Assembly (NCBI GenBank): GCA_937919225.1 | Contig: CALFRH010000230.1 | Span: 1 to 33,795 of the forward strand | DNA: 33,795 nt | Origin: an uncultured Parvularcula sp. | GTDB taxonomy: Bacteria > Pseudomonadota > Alphaproteobacteria > Caulobacterales > Parvularculaceae | Direction: 5' to 3' | Shown: piece by piece, positions 1 through 7,438 of the stretch | Numbering within the stretch: position 1 is the stretch's first letter | How the letters are laid out: every line of letters begins with the position of its first letter | Program-made: the position numbers and the translations under genes | Notes under the pieces: model-generated | Database searches by the model: none | Seen by the model: only the letters and a program-made list of their open reading frames with translations | What the model was told of the DNA's origin: nothing

Positions 1-80
1 GCACCGGCGAAGTCCACCATGTGGACGCCGGCTTCCATATTGTCGGCATGCCCGATCCGGAGGCGCTGAAGGGGGAGTAG
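1..80 (+). CDS. fabI: Enoyl-[acyl-carrier-protein] reductase FabI, C-terminal end (partial)
   Basis: Only the last 25 residues are present; the first whole codon begins at base 3 and the stop is TAG at 78-80. The residues include TGEVHHVDAGFHIVGM, which matches the end of NADH-dependent enoyl-ACP reductases (family pattern TGE-hHVD-GyhIVGM). FabI carries out the last reduction in each cycle of type II fatty-acid synthesis in the cytoplasm. The gene starts to the left of the window, so its length and catalytic Tyr/Lys cannot be checked. The identification rests on this short but characteristic tail. Confidence 0.85.
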   Translation, partial: TGEVHHVDAGFHIVGMPDPEALKGE

Positions 81-308
81 TCTCCCCACCTAACGCCGGT
101 TGCATTTCGTTTACACCTGTGGTCTACGCCTCACCTTGTTGTCGCGCGTAGAAGACGGGGTCACCCGCCGGCGATGACAGATTTAATGCATCCTCTCACC
201 TGACTGATGCCCTAGCCCTATTTCTTCCGGGCCGCTTTTTCTGCGCAAGCGTCTTAGAACAACAAAAACGCGAGCGCTCCGCTATTGGCGGGCGCAGAAA
301 GTACTCTT

Positions 309-1913
309 GTGACTGATTTTTCCGCCCTTGGCTTGGCCGAGCCCTTGCTTCGTGCCCTCAATCAAGAAGGCTACACGAACCCCACCCCCATCCAGGAGAA
401 GGTGATCCCCCCGGGGATTGCGGGTCGCGACATTGTTGGCGTTGCCCAGACAGGCACGGGGAAGACGGCGGCGTTCGTCCTGCCCCTCCTCCATCATATT
501 CAGACGGGCAAGGCGTTCCCAAAACCCAAAAGCTGTACCGCGTTGATCTTAGCGCCCACGCGGGAATTGGTGAGCCAAATTGCCGATAGCGTCAGCACCT
601 ATGGCCGGAAAGCAAAGCCCGCCATGGCGGTGATGGTGGGCGGCGTGAAACCCGGACCCCAGGCACGGGCCATGGCGCCGGGGGTTGATATTCTGGTGGC
701 GACACCGGGTCGCCTGCTTGATCATTTGGACGCGGGCGCCATCACTTTAAGCGCGACACAAACAATTGTGCTCGATGAAGCCGACCAGATGATGGATCTG
801 GGCTTTATGCCCGCCATCCGGCGTATCATGGCGGCCCTACCGAAAAAGCGGCAGACCTTCCTTCTGTCCGCCACCATGCCCAAACAAATCCGTAAGCTGG
901 CGGATGACTTCCTGAAGGATCCAGTGGAGGTGGCGGTCACCCCGCAATCAAAGCCGGTGGACCGCATCGCCCAAAGGGTCATCCACACCCCGAAGGACGA
1001 TAAGAAAGATCACCTTATTCGCGAACTCTCGGCCCCCGAAATGGACCAAGCTATTGTCTTTACGCGCACCAAGCATGGGGCGGATAAGGTCAAAAAACAG
1101 CTTGAGGCCGCCGGTCTCAAAGCGGTTGCCATCCATGGCAACAAAACCCAAGGCCAACGCACCCGCGCCCTAACAGAGTTTAAAAAGGGGCGCTGCCCCA
1201 TTCTGGTGGCAACAGACGTCGCGGCACGGGGCCTTGATATTGATGGGGTCTCCCACGTTATCAATTATGAGCTGCCTAATGTCCCTGAAAGCTATGTACA
1301 CCGCATTGGCCGCACCGCCCGTGCAGGCCGCAGCGGCATCGCCATCGCCTTTTGCTGCGGCGAAGAGCGGGGATATTTGCGGGACATTGAAAAACTCATG
1401 AAGATGAAGGTCCCTGCCGAAGGCGATCTTCAAGAAGAAGTCCCCCCGCCGGTGCCAGGCCAGAATAGAGGTCAAAACAGAAACCAAAACCGCGGCCCCA
1501 AAAAGAGCGATCGACGCCCTCAGGCAAAAGCCAACCGGGGTGACGGTTCTAAACCTCAAAGCGTGGCCCCCGGACGGCCAAAGCGGCCCAAACAGGCAGA
1601 GGACCAAACCGAGTGGGCCCCACAGCCTCGCCGGAACGGCGCCCAAAAGAAACGCCCCCAGACCAAAAGAGAGGATGGTCCGCAGGCTTCCCTAAAAAGA
1701 CGGCCAAAGAAAAAGCCGTTTACGTCGGCAGGTGACGAGACAGGGCCAAGGGGTTCAGGACCAAGAGTGCAAAAACCCAAAGGACAAAAGCCGCAGGGCA
1801 AGAAGCCGCCGTACCGAAAAGGACAGCCATCGGAAGGCTCAAAGACCGGGCCGAAGCCCGCGCGCCCCCGGCGGCATCGGCCGCGCACAGGAACAAAGCC
1901 AAAGGCGGCTTAG
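309..1913 (+). CDS. DEAD-box ATP-dependent RNA helicase (RhlE-like) with long basic tail
   Basis: An RNA-unwinding ATPase for ribosome assembly, mRNA decay or cold adaptation. All superfamily II motifs are visible. Counted from an upstream TTG at 285 they are: Q motif near 30-37 (GYTNPTPIQ), Walker A AQTGTGKT at 54-61, PTREL at 91-95, TPGR at 140-143, DEAD at 164-167, SAT at 195-197, VATDVAARGLD at 308-318 and HRIGRTARAG at 339-348. Residues from about 385 to the end are a low-complexity tail rich in Lys, Arg, Pro, Gln and Gly, probably an RNA-binding extension. I prefer GTG 309 because it gives MTDFSALGLAEPLL, the usual RhlE-type beginning; TTG 285 would add eight residues. Neither start has a strong Shine-Dalgarno sequence. 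The family is certain, the RhlE subgroup likely. Confidence 0.93.
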   Translation: MTDFSALGLAEPLLRALNQEGYTNPTPIQEKVIPPGIAGRDIVGVAQTGTGKTAAFVLPLLHHIQTGKAFPKPKSCTALILAPTRELVSQIADSVSTYGRKAKPAMAVMVGGVKPGPQARAMAPGVDILVATPGRLLDHLDAGAITLSATQTIVLDEADQMMDLGFMPAIRRIMAALPKKRQTFLLSATMPKQIRKLADDFLKDPVEVAVTPQSKPVDRIAQRVIHTPKDDKKDHLIRELSAPEMDQAIVFTRTKHGADKVKKQLEAAGLKAVAIHGNKTQGQRTRALTEFKKGRCPILVATDVAARGLDIDGVSHVINYELPNVPESYVHRIGRTARAGRSGIAIAFCCGEERGYLRDIEKLMKMKVPAEGDLQEEVPPPVPGQNRGQNRNQNRGPKKSDRRPQAKANRGDGSKPQSVAPGRPKRPKQAEDQTEWAPQPRRNGAQKKRPQTKREDGPQASLKRRPKKKPFTSAGDETGPRGSGPRVQKPKGQKPQGKKPPYRKGQPSEGSKTGPKPARPRRHRPRTGTKPKAA

Positions 1914-1947
1914 GCAACAATCCTTCGGAACCCAAATTAGACATCGA

Positions 1948-1976
1948 CGAGAAGCGTAGACTCAGTTTGCTTCTCG
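1948..1976 (+). repeat. Hairpin after the helicase gene
   Basis: CGAGAAGC at 1948-1955 and GCTTCTCG at 1969-1976 form a perfect 8-bp inverted repeat with a 13-base loop. It lies 35 bases after the helicase stop. No T-run follows, so it is not a classical intrinsic terminator. It may protect the mRNA end or act as a weak terminator. Confidence 0.4.
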
Positions 1977-2035
1977 GCATCAATCCGTTAAGCCTGCCCC
2001 TGGAATTGGTTCCAAGCAAACAAATGGGGGCAAAG

Positions 2036-2881
2036 ATGCAAGACTTGAAAGCGAACCCTTTTGGCAAAGCCATTTTCTCGGCGCTGCTTTTAATCATTGC
2101 CGCCGGATGCGCGACTGTTCCAGAGGGCTTGGATGAGATTAAGACCATCGAGGTCGTTTCATTGCTAGGCGATGAATTGTCCGTTCGAACGTCCGGCAAC
2201 ACATTGGCCGGGACAAAACGGACAGTACACCCACTTCCGCCTGAGGTTGATCTGTATCTTACTGAGCAGCTGCAAGCACTGCTTTCGCCGAGATTCGAAA
2301 CAACCTACACACATTGGCCTAATAAGCCTGAAAAGAAATACCGCCTTGTTGCTGGTGAGAAGTCACCCCTCAGAGGCATCCACTATTCGGCCATCCGAGA
2401 CATTGTTGATCAGGACCTGGTCAACAATTTTCTCTCTAACACTAGCGCTGACGCCGTATTGTTTGTCGCGCCAACGCTCATTGAGCATAACTACTTTATC
2501 AGCGATGGGGTAAAGGCAGCGCTAGGTTTTTACAGCGAGTTTGAAGGTCCGGGAATATTTCGCAACCCAACCACCGAAGCTATTTACATGCACTACGGAC
2601 TAATTCTCATTGATAGTCAGTCTAAGGAAGTGATTACTTCTCATGTAGCTCATGAAAACAGCTATAGGTACGGTGCCTTGCCCGGAACCACCCGCATGAC
2701 AAGCATAACCCTGCGCAGATCCTTAATTGGAAGAGCGTCGCGAAACTTTACCTATCCGCCAAGGATCAATGAATTCACCGAGGACCACATGGAAACCTTG
2801 GTGAAAGAGCTAAATGAAGTGACCGACCGAACGTTAAAGCCAGCATTACAGCGCATGACGCTTGTTCCAAAAGAGGAGTAG
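2036..2881 (+). CDS. Putative lipoprotein of unknown function, low GC
   Basis: A 281-residue protein with a lipoprotein signal: charged N-terminus, hydrophobic stretch at about 13-23 and lipobox IAAGC with the lipidated Cys at 25. It is therefore probably anchored in the inner or outer membrane facing the periplasm. I recognise no domain. I chose ATG 2036 because GGGGG lies five bases upstream and the start gives a compact signal peptide; ATG 2024 is the alternative. Sampled lines have about 35-50 percent GC, clearly below the neighbours, and more AT-ending codons, which suggests acquisition by transfer. The reading frame also stays open upstream to 1736, beyond the helicase stop, without an ATG. 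It converges with the lipoprotein gene at 2902. Confidence 0.75.
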   Translation: MQDLKANPFGKAIFSALLLIIAAGCATVPEGLDEIKTIEVVSLLGDELSVRTSGNTLAGTKRTVHPLPPEVDLYLTEQLQALLSPRFETTYTHWPNKPEKKYRLVAGEKSPLRGIHYSAIRDIVDQDLVNNFLSNTSADAVLFVAPTLIEHNYFISDGVKAALGFYSEFEGPGIFRNPTTEAIYMHYGLILIDSQSKEVITSHVAHENSYRYGALPGTTRMTSITLRRSLIGRASRNFTYPPRINEFTEDHMETLVKELNEVTDRTLKPALQRMTLVPKEE

Positions 2882-2901
2882 GCGCCAAACCTAAGGCGTC
2901 C

Positions 2902-3513
2902 CTACCGCTGGCACTTCACCCGGGGGCCGGAGACCGCCGACAGGGGATCGCGCAAGACCAGCACCTCGTCGCTCCCTACCCCTTCAAAGCATAGCGGAGC
3001 TTCAAGGTGCTCTGTCTCGCCGCCCACATAGACAACATCAACCACTAATGTGGCATAGGCCGATGGAATAGTGCCGCGCATGCGCGGTTCGCGCGCGGCG
3101 GTGGCGAGGGATGTCTTACGACCCACATCGACACTGACCCCCACCTCCTCAGGCGCAGATCCGGTGAGATATCGCAGATCGAAGCCCTTCTCCACCTCAA
3201 GGATCTCATCGGTCTTTGGTGACACGGAGAGTTTTGCGATCTGAATTTCATCAGACCCCTTCACCCGGAAGGTCAGCTGCTCGATCCCCCTTTTACCCAT
3301 GATTGTTGTGTTGATAGGCACGGTGGAAATGCGGATCCGCTGGGGGCCCGCCATTTCGGCAGCGTGGTTAGCCTCCATCGCGGTCTCTGCCCCCTCATAC
3401 CGCTGGCCATCAACGAGCATTTCAACACTAGTGCTGGAAGCACACGCCGACAAAGCGCCAAGCGCCGCTAATCCAATAATTCGATGATACAATCCCATAA
3501 CCCGTACCCACAT
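2902..3513 (-). CDS. Putative lipoprotein of unknown function
   Basis: A protein of about 203 residues with a lipoprotein signal, MWVRVMGLYHRIIGLAALG, and lipobox ALSAC with Cys24. The rest is hydrophilic with beta-type alternation and no recognisable family motif. It contains the segment EMLVDGQRYEGAETAMEANH, then a region rich in Val, Thr and Asp, and one Cys near each end of the C-terminal third. I chose ATG 3513, which has CAGGG shortly upstream; ATG 3498 (MGLYHRIIG) is nearly as good and would shorten the signal by five residues. It lies just downstream of the SDR-trhO-GST operon on the same strand but 138 bases away, so it probably has its own promoter. Function unknown. Confidence 0.7.
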   Translation of the reverse strand: MWVRVMGLYHRIIGLAALGALSACASSTSVEMLVDGQRYEGAETAMEANHAAEMAGPQRIRISTVPINTTIMGKRGIEQLTFRVKGSDEIQIAKLSVSPKTDEILEVEKGFDLRYLTGSAPEEVGVSVDVGRKTSLATAAREPRMRGTIPSAYATLVVDVVYVGGETEHLEAPLCFEGVGSDEVLVLRDPLSAVSGPRVKCQR

Positions 3514-3651
3514 GACCCTGGCTCGCCTAAAGACCGCGACCTTTATTAACATTAGCGTCGAGATGCAGAGATGCAAAGCCCGGTCCAGTTCTTCTTAAGG
3601 TGATGCAATGAAACGGTTTTTGGTCGGTAGGGCCGGGTATGACCGCGCGCC

Positions 3652-4299
3652 TTAGCCCCCAAAAACCGTCTCCTCCCCAGTATCATTCCATAGCTTGTAT
3701 TTCTTCATCACCGAGATGAAGAGATCTGAGGTCACATGCCCCTCAAGCCAGGGGTGAAGCGCCGGCCAAGCTTGCGCATCGAACCAATCGGGGTCAGGGA
3801 TCCGAAACTGCCGCACAAAAGGGAAGATGGCGTAGTCCGCCACCGTGGGTTCGGCACCAAAGAGCTGACCCTGAGCGGTGAGCTGATCGTTGAGCTTTGA
3901 AAGGAAGGCCGCCCCCGCCATCCGGTGTTCGGCCTCATCCACATCCTCATACCGCGTCGCATATTTATAGCGGTCGAGATGGTGCTTAAAGGGCCCGTCA
4001 TTCTCTTCAATGAGGGCGCAAAGCGCCTCACGCTCAGCACCACCCCATAGCCGGTCTTCGTCCGGGTGTCCCTTGAGCGCCCAAGCGATGACATCCAGGC
4101 TTTCGTCGATCACTGTCCCATCCTCAAGGATAAGGACCGGTACTGTTCCCTTTGGCGACGCCTCCAGCATCCCTTGGGGTTTGTCGCGCAAGATCAATTC
4201 CCGCAGACGGACGGTTTTTCCACCCAAGGTGAGGCCCATCCGTCCCCGCATGGCATAGGGGCACCGACGAAACGAATAGAGGATGGGCAGATCCGTCAC
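3652..4299 (-). CDS. Glutathione S-transferase-like protein
   Basis: A 215-residue cytosolic protein with an N-terminal thioredoxin-like GSH-binding domain (about 1-78) and an all-helical C-terminal domain. The active-site region [11 protein letters not shown] at 10-20 offers Cys13 as the catalytic residue, as in omega- and glutaredoxin-like GSTs, rather than the Ser or Tyr of classical ones. The cis-Pro segment GTVPVL (51-56) and the [10 protein letters not shown] helix (66-75) follow the GST fold. Cys-type GSTs usually do thiol transfer or deglutathionylation; the substrate here is unknown. Its start overlaps the end of trhO by four bases (ATGA), which implies translational coupling in the SDR-trhO-GST operon. 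Confidence 0.85.
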   Translation of the reverse strand: MTDLPILYSFRRCPYAMRGRMGLTLGGKTVRLRELILRDKPQGMLEASPKGTVPVLILEDGTVIDESLDVIAWALKGHPDEDRLWGGAEREALCALIEENDGPFKHHLDRYKYATRYEDVDEAEHRMAGAAFLSKLNDQLTAQGQLFGAEPTVADYAIFPFVRQFRIPDPDWFDAQAWPALHPWLEGHVTSDLFISVMKKYKLWNDTGEETVFGG

Positions 4300-5231
4300 C
4301 CCTCGCTCCTTTCGGCGCCTCGCTTCACCCCCAAATGCTGCTCCCCCCGCTCCTTGGCGAGGCGCATCTGTTTTTGCCGTTCGCGGAAGGCGGCCCTTTT
4401 CGCCTCGTCATATTCATCATAGCACTGATGGCAGGAGACACCTTCCTGATAATGGGGATGCAGCTTATCCGCCGCCGTAATCGGACGGCGACAGGCATAG
4501 CACTGATCATAGTTGCCTTCTTTGAGGCCGTGACGCACCGAGACGCGGCCATCAAAGACAAAGCACTCCCCTTCCCACTGGCTGTCCGCCTCAGGAACAT
4601 GCTCCAAATATTTGAGGATGCCGCCCTTGAGGTGGAAAACCTCCTCTACGCCTTCGGACAATAGGAATGAGCTGGCTTTCTCACAGCGGATACCGCCGGT
4701 GCAGAACATGGCCATTTTCTTCTGGGGGTGGGTTTTGCGGAACTCCCGGAACCAGGCGGGGAAGTCGCGAAAGCTTTCCGTTTCGGGATTAACCGCGCCG
4801 TTGAACGTGCCGATGCCCACCTCATAATCATTGCGGGTATCGATGACGACCATATCAGGGTCATCGATAAGAGCGTTCCAATCCTCCGGCGCCACATAGG
4901 TGCCGACTTCTTTCGTCGGATCGACCCCTGGTTGGCCGAGAGTCACGATCTCTTTTTTGAGACGCACCTTGAGCCGCAAAAAGGGTTGCTCACTCGCGGC
5001 ACTTTCTTTGTGCTCGAGGGACGCACAGCCCGGCAGGGCGCGAATGGCGTCAAGCGCCGCGTCGATCCCCTCCCGCGTTCCGGCAATGGTCCCATTCACC
5101 CCCTCCCGCGCGAGAAGGATGGTGCCCTTCACCCCGGCGGGCTCCATCACTGCGCGCAATTGGGCCTGGTGCCCCTCTAGGTCCTCAAGGGGGGTAAAGT
5201 GATAAAGAGCGGCAACAACAAACTGGGACAT
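4296..5231 (-). CDS. trhO: tRNA uridine(34) hydroxylase TrhO (rhodanese family, UPF0176)
   Basis: TrhO makes 5-hydroxyuridine at wobble position 34 of some tRNAs in an oxygen-dependent reaction. The 311-residue protein has the N-terminal acylphosphatase-like part ([18 protein letters not shown], then [16 protein letters not shown] at 36-51). A rhodanese domain follows (about 115-215), with [13 protein letters not shown] and the catalytic loop CTGGIRCEK beginning at Cys177. The C-terminal tail carries CYAC (244, 247) and CHQC (267, 270), a possible metal site seen in many members. Length and order match the family. The middle gene of a three-gene minus-strand operon, it starts 18 bases after the SDR stop and overlaps the GST start. 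Confidence 0.93.
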   Translation of the reverse strand: MSQFVVAALYHFTPLEDLEGHQAQLRAVMEPAGVKGTILLAREGVNGTIAGTREGIDAALDAIRALPGCASLEHKESAASEQPFLRLKVRLKKEIVTLGQPGVDPTKEVGTYVAPEDWNALIDDPDMVVIDTRNDYEVGIGTFNGAVNPETESFRDFPAWFREFRKTHPQKKMAMFCTGGIRCEKASSFLLSEGVEEVFHLKGGILKYLEHVPEADSQWEGECFVFDGRVSVRHGLKEGNYDQCYACRRPITAADKLHPHYQEGVSCHQCYDEYDEAKRAAFRERQKQMRLAKERGEQHLGVKRGAERSEG

Positions 5232-5249
5232 AAGGCTTGGGGGCTTACC

Positions 5250-6017
5250 CTAACCCCGGTCCACCGCAAATGGGCTAAAGGCCTGCTGCACCGGCATCAT
5301 CTCCACGCGGTTGATGTTCACATGGGGCGGTAGGGCCAGAATGTCGCCAATCACCTGGGCCACATCCGCCCCCGATAGCGGGGTCATACCGTCATAAACC
5401 TTGTCCGCCTTGGCCTGGTCCCCCTCAAACCGCTCGGTCGAGAATTCCGTGTCGGTCATACCCGGTTCTACCGAGGTGACCCGCACCTTTGTGCCCAAAA
5501 GGTCGGCTTTGAGGTTCAAGCTGAACTGCTGGACGAAAGCCTTGGTGCCGCCATAAGCGTTCCCGCCGGGATAAGGGTAGGTCGCCGCCACCGATGAGAT
5601 GTTGATGACATCGGCGCGAGGCTTCTTTTTAAGATGAGGCAGCGCCGCCCGGGTGAGGTGCACAAGCCCCGTCACATTGGTGGCAATCATCTGGTCCCAG
5701 TCCGCCAGGCTGGCCTCATCTGCCCCGGAAAGCCCAAGCGCCAGCCCGGCATTGTTCACAAGGATATCAGGGGTGAACTCAGCCGGCAGGGTGTCCATAA
5801 ACCCGTCCACCGCAGGCACATCCATCATGTCGAGGGGGAGGGTCAGCAGCGCATCCGTGCCCGCCTCCGCCACCAGGGCCTCAAGCCGCTCGGCCCGACG
5901 GCCCGTGGCAACGACCTTTGCGCCGCCTTTTAGAAGGGTGAGCGCCGTAGCCCGGCCAATGCCCGAAGTCGCCCCAGTGACAAGGGCTGTTCTTCCCCCG
6001 AAACGTTTATTCACCAT
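5250..6017 (-). CDS. Short-chain dehydrogenase/reductase (classical SDR, YdfG-like)
   Basis: A 255-residue classical SDR oxidoreductase. It shows the Rossmann glycine motif TGATSGIG at 14-21, a GRR segment at 39-41 that suggests NADP(H) preference, NNAG at 88-91, and the catalytic triad Ser142, Tyr155 and Lys159 (AYGGTK). The overall pattern resembles YdfG/serine-3-dehydrogenase-type enzymes acting on 3-hydroxy acids or similar small alcohols, but the substrate cannot be read from sequence. It is the first gene of the operon with trhO and the GST gene. Its upstream region holds the palindrome at 6062-6109. Confidence 0.9.
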   Translation of the reverse strand: MVNKRFGGRTALVTGATSGIGRATALTLLKGGAKVVATGRRAERLEALVAEAGTDALLTLPLDMMDVPAVDGFMDTLPAEFTPDILVNNAGLALGLSGADEASLADWDQMIATNVTGLVHLTRAALPHLKKKPRADVINISSVAATYPYPGGNAYGGTKAFVQQFSLNLKADLLGTKVRVTSVEPGMTDTEFSTERFEGDQAKADKVYDGMTPLSGADVAQVIGDILALPPHVNINRVEMMPVQQAFSPFAVDRG

Positions 6018-6061
6018 CTAAGGCTCTCCAATTGCTTGCCGGACCGCTGTTGAAACCTCCT

Positions 6062-6109
6062 GAGCGCATCCAGGAAAAGTGTGAAGCGGTTTTCCGTTCG
6101 GATGCGCTC
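6062..6109. repeat. Nested palindromic intergenic repeat, copy 1
   Basis: Outer arms GAGCGCATCC (6062-6071) and GGATGCGCTC (6100-6109) are perfect. Inner arms GGAAAA (6073-6078) and TTTTCC (6090-6095) enclose the loop GTGTGAAGCGG. Copies 2 (6123-6174) and 3 (25746-25790) share the inner architecture and a CCGC..CACAC-type loop. Copy 1 is in reverse orientation relative to copy 2. Confidence 0.85.
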
Positions 6110-6122
6110 CAACATATTGGCT

Positions 6123-6174
6123 TAGCGCGTTTTCGAACCGCGAAACCGCCTACACTTTCGCTGAAAACGCGCTA
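6123..6174. repeat. Nested palindromic intergenic repeat, copy 2
   Basis: Outer arms TAGCGCGTTTTC (6123-6134) and GAAAACGCGCTA (6163-6174) are perfect over 12 bp. Inner arms GCGAAA (6140-6145) and TTTCGC (6156-6161) enclose CCGCCTACAC. The core aligns with the reverse complement of copy 1: both have GAAC followed by G-rich/A, ACCGC, then CACTTT and CTG. Confidence 0.85.
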
Positions 6175-6215
6175 GGATGATTAACAATGTATTAAGGGAA
6201 GGGAGGCCCTGCCCG

Positions 6216-7436
6216 ATGGGTATTTTGTTTCGCGTTTTACTGTTGCCCATTCGGCTGATCCTCTGGCCCTTTCGAGCATTGTTTAGAAGCGGTGGGGGCC
6301 GCGCGGCCAATACCGTTCGGAAAGCTGCCGGTAACCTCGCGGCCGGCAATGTGGATGATGAGATCCACGAAGAACTGGCCCAGGTAGCAAGGCCCGTCTC
6401 CTCTTTCCCATTCAAAACCATTGGGCGCCCCCGCCTTGCCGAGACAAGCGGCGCTGAGCTTGACCTTGCCACCGTGCGGGAGTTCGTCGAACGGGCCCCG
6501 CAATTCTACGAACATCGGTTCGATCTCTTCCCGCAAGGCTCAATGTTCTACGAAGAAATCGAGCTGGAAGAATTGGCCCATGCGTTAAGCGCGGACAATC
6601 CTTCCTCTACGGACTCACGGTTCGTGTTGTGGATGGATTTGTTCCGTCGGACGATCAATGATAATACGCGACGGCTGTTTCTCTACTATACGCCGCTTAT
6701 CTTTGTGCTCTGCCTGTGCTTCGGGATTATGCTGACCGATGCGATGCCCACGGTGACGGGCCTGCCGGGGATTGGCGATGATATTGTTTCATCGGTTTAC
6801 GTCTTTTTTCCTCTGGTAGGGCTTGTCGGGTTAGCGATCCTGGTCCTCCTATATCAATGGCCGTTCCGGGTGGTGAGCCAGCGAAATCTGCTCGGCCTCG
6901 ATAATTACATCACCAGTCGCTTTTCCCGCATCAATCAAAACTTCCAGGTGGCAAAGCGCTTTGCCCTCAATGTGGAGCGGAACAAACGCATGTCCCAGGC
7001 AGATGAGCTGAAAGACGAAGCAGGGGTGTGGACCGTCGCCTATAACTGGTTCGCCATGCGCCTCTTCTTATGTGAGCGGGTGGTCCGTAACCAGATGTAT
7101 CAGGTGAACCGAAACGCGACACTTTATGCCGTCAGCGGGATGGTGATTTGCCTGATGCTGACCGCTCTAGTCGCTCTGGTGTGGCTTAGCACCTCACCAG
7201 CGGAAGAGACTGCACGCCTCCAAACGGCGGGCGCCATTGGTGTCTTTGGCCTTGCCTTTGTGATCGCGGCCTTCACCTTGGTCATGGGCGGCGCCCCGGG
7301 AGAGCCAAGCCGTACGCTGGCTGACAATGAGTGGGGCCGGTTCGGCAGCGCCGATCTTCAGCGCACCATCATGGATCATGTGGGCGAAGACAAGTTGCAG
7401 ATTGTAACGTTCCGGGATCGAAACAGAATTGAGTAG
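6216..7436 (+). CDS. Multi-pass membrane protein of unknown function
   Basis: A 406-residue inner-membrane protein. The N-terminus is a basic amphipathic or membrane-associating segment, MGILFRVLLLPIRLILWPFR. A soluble acidic region follows (45-140), then two transmembrane helices at about 154-175 and 192-214, a cytoplasmic-type loop rich in Arg, Asn and Lys (218-300), two more helices at 302-325 and 336-358, and a hydrophilic tail. I chose ATG 6216 because GGGAGG stands nine bases upstream; ATG 6177 has no such site and lies beside the palindrome. I recognise no family motif. It ends two bases before the mccA stop on the other strand, so the two genes converge tightly. Confidence 0.8.
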   Translation: MGILFRVLLLPIRLILWPFRALFRSGGGRAANTVRKAAGNLAAGNVDDEIHEELAQVARPVSSFPFKTIGRPRLAETSGAELDLATVREFVERAPQFYEHRFDLFPQGSMFYEEIELEELAHALSADNPSSTDSRFVLWMDLFRRTINDNTRRLFLYYTPLIFVLCLCFGIMLTDAMPTVTGLPGIGDDIVSSVYVFFPLVGLVGLAILVLLYQWPFRVVSQRNLLGLDNYITSRFSRINQNFQVAKRFALNVERNKRMSQADELKDEAGVWTVAYNWFAMRLFLCERVVRNQMYQVNRNATLYAVSGMVICLMLTALVALVWLSTSPAEETARLQTAGAIGVFGLAFVIAAFTLVMGGAPGEPSRTLADNEWGRFGSADLQRTIMDHVGEDKLQIVTFRDRNRIE

Positions 7437-7438
7437 GC

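Noticed and set aside
123-152. Inverted repeat TCTACGC/GCGTAGA after fabI, considered as a terminator
   Set aside because: There are only 7 paired bases with a 16-base loop and no T-run.
1170-1646. A 158-codon open frame on the minus strand inside the helicase gene
   Set aside because: It is antisense to conserved helicase motifs and its composition reflects the complementary strand.
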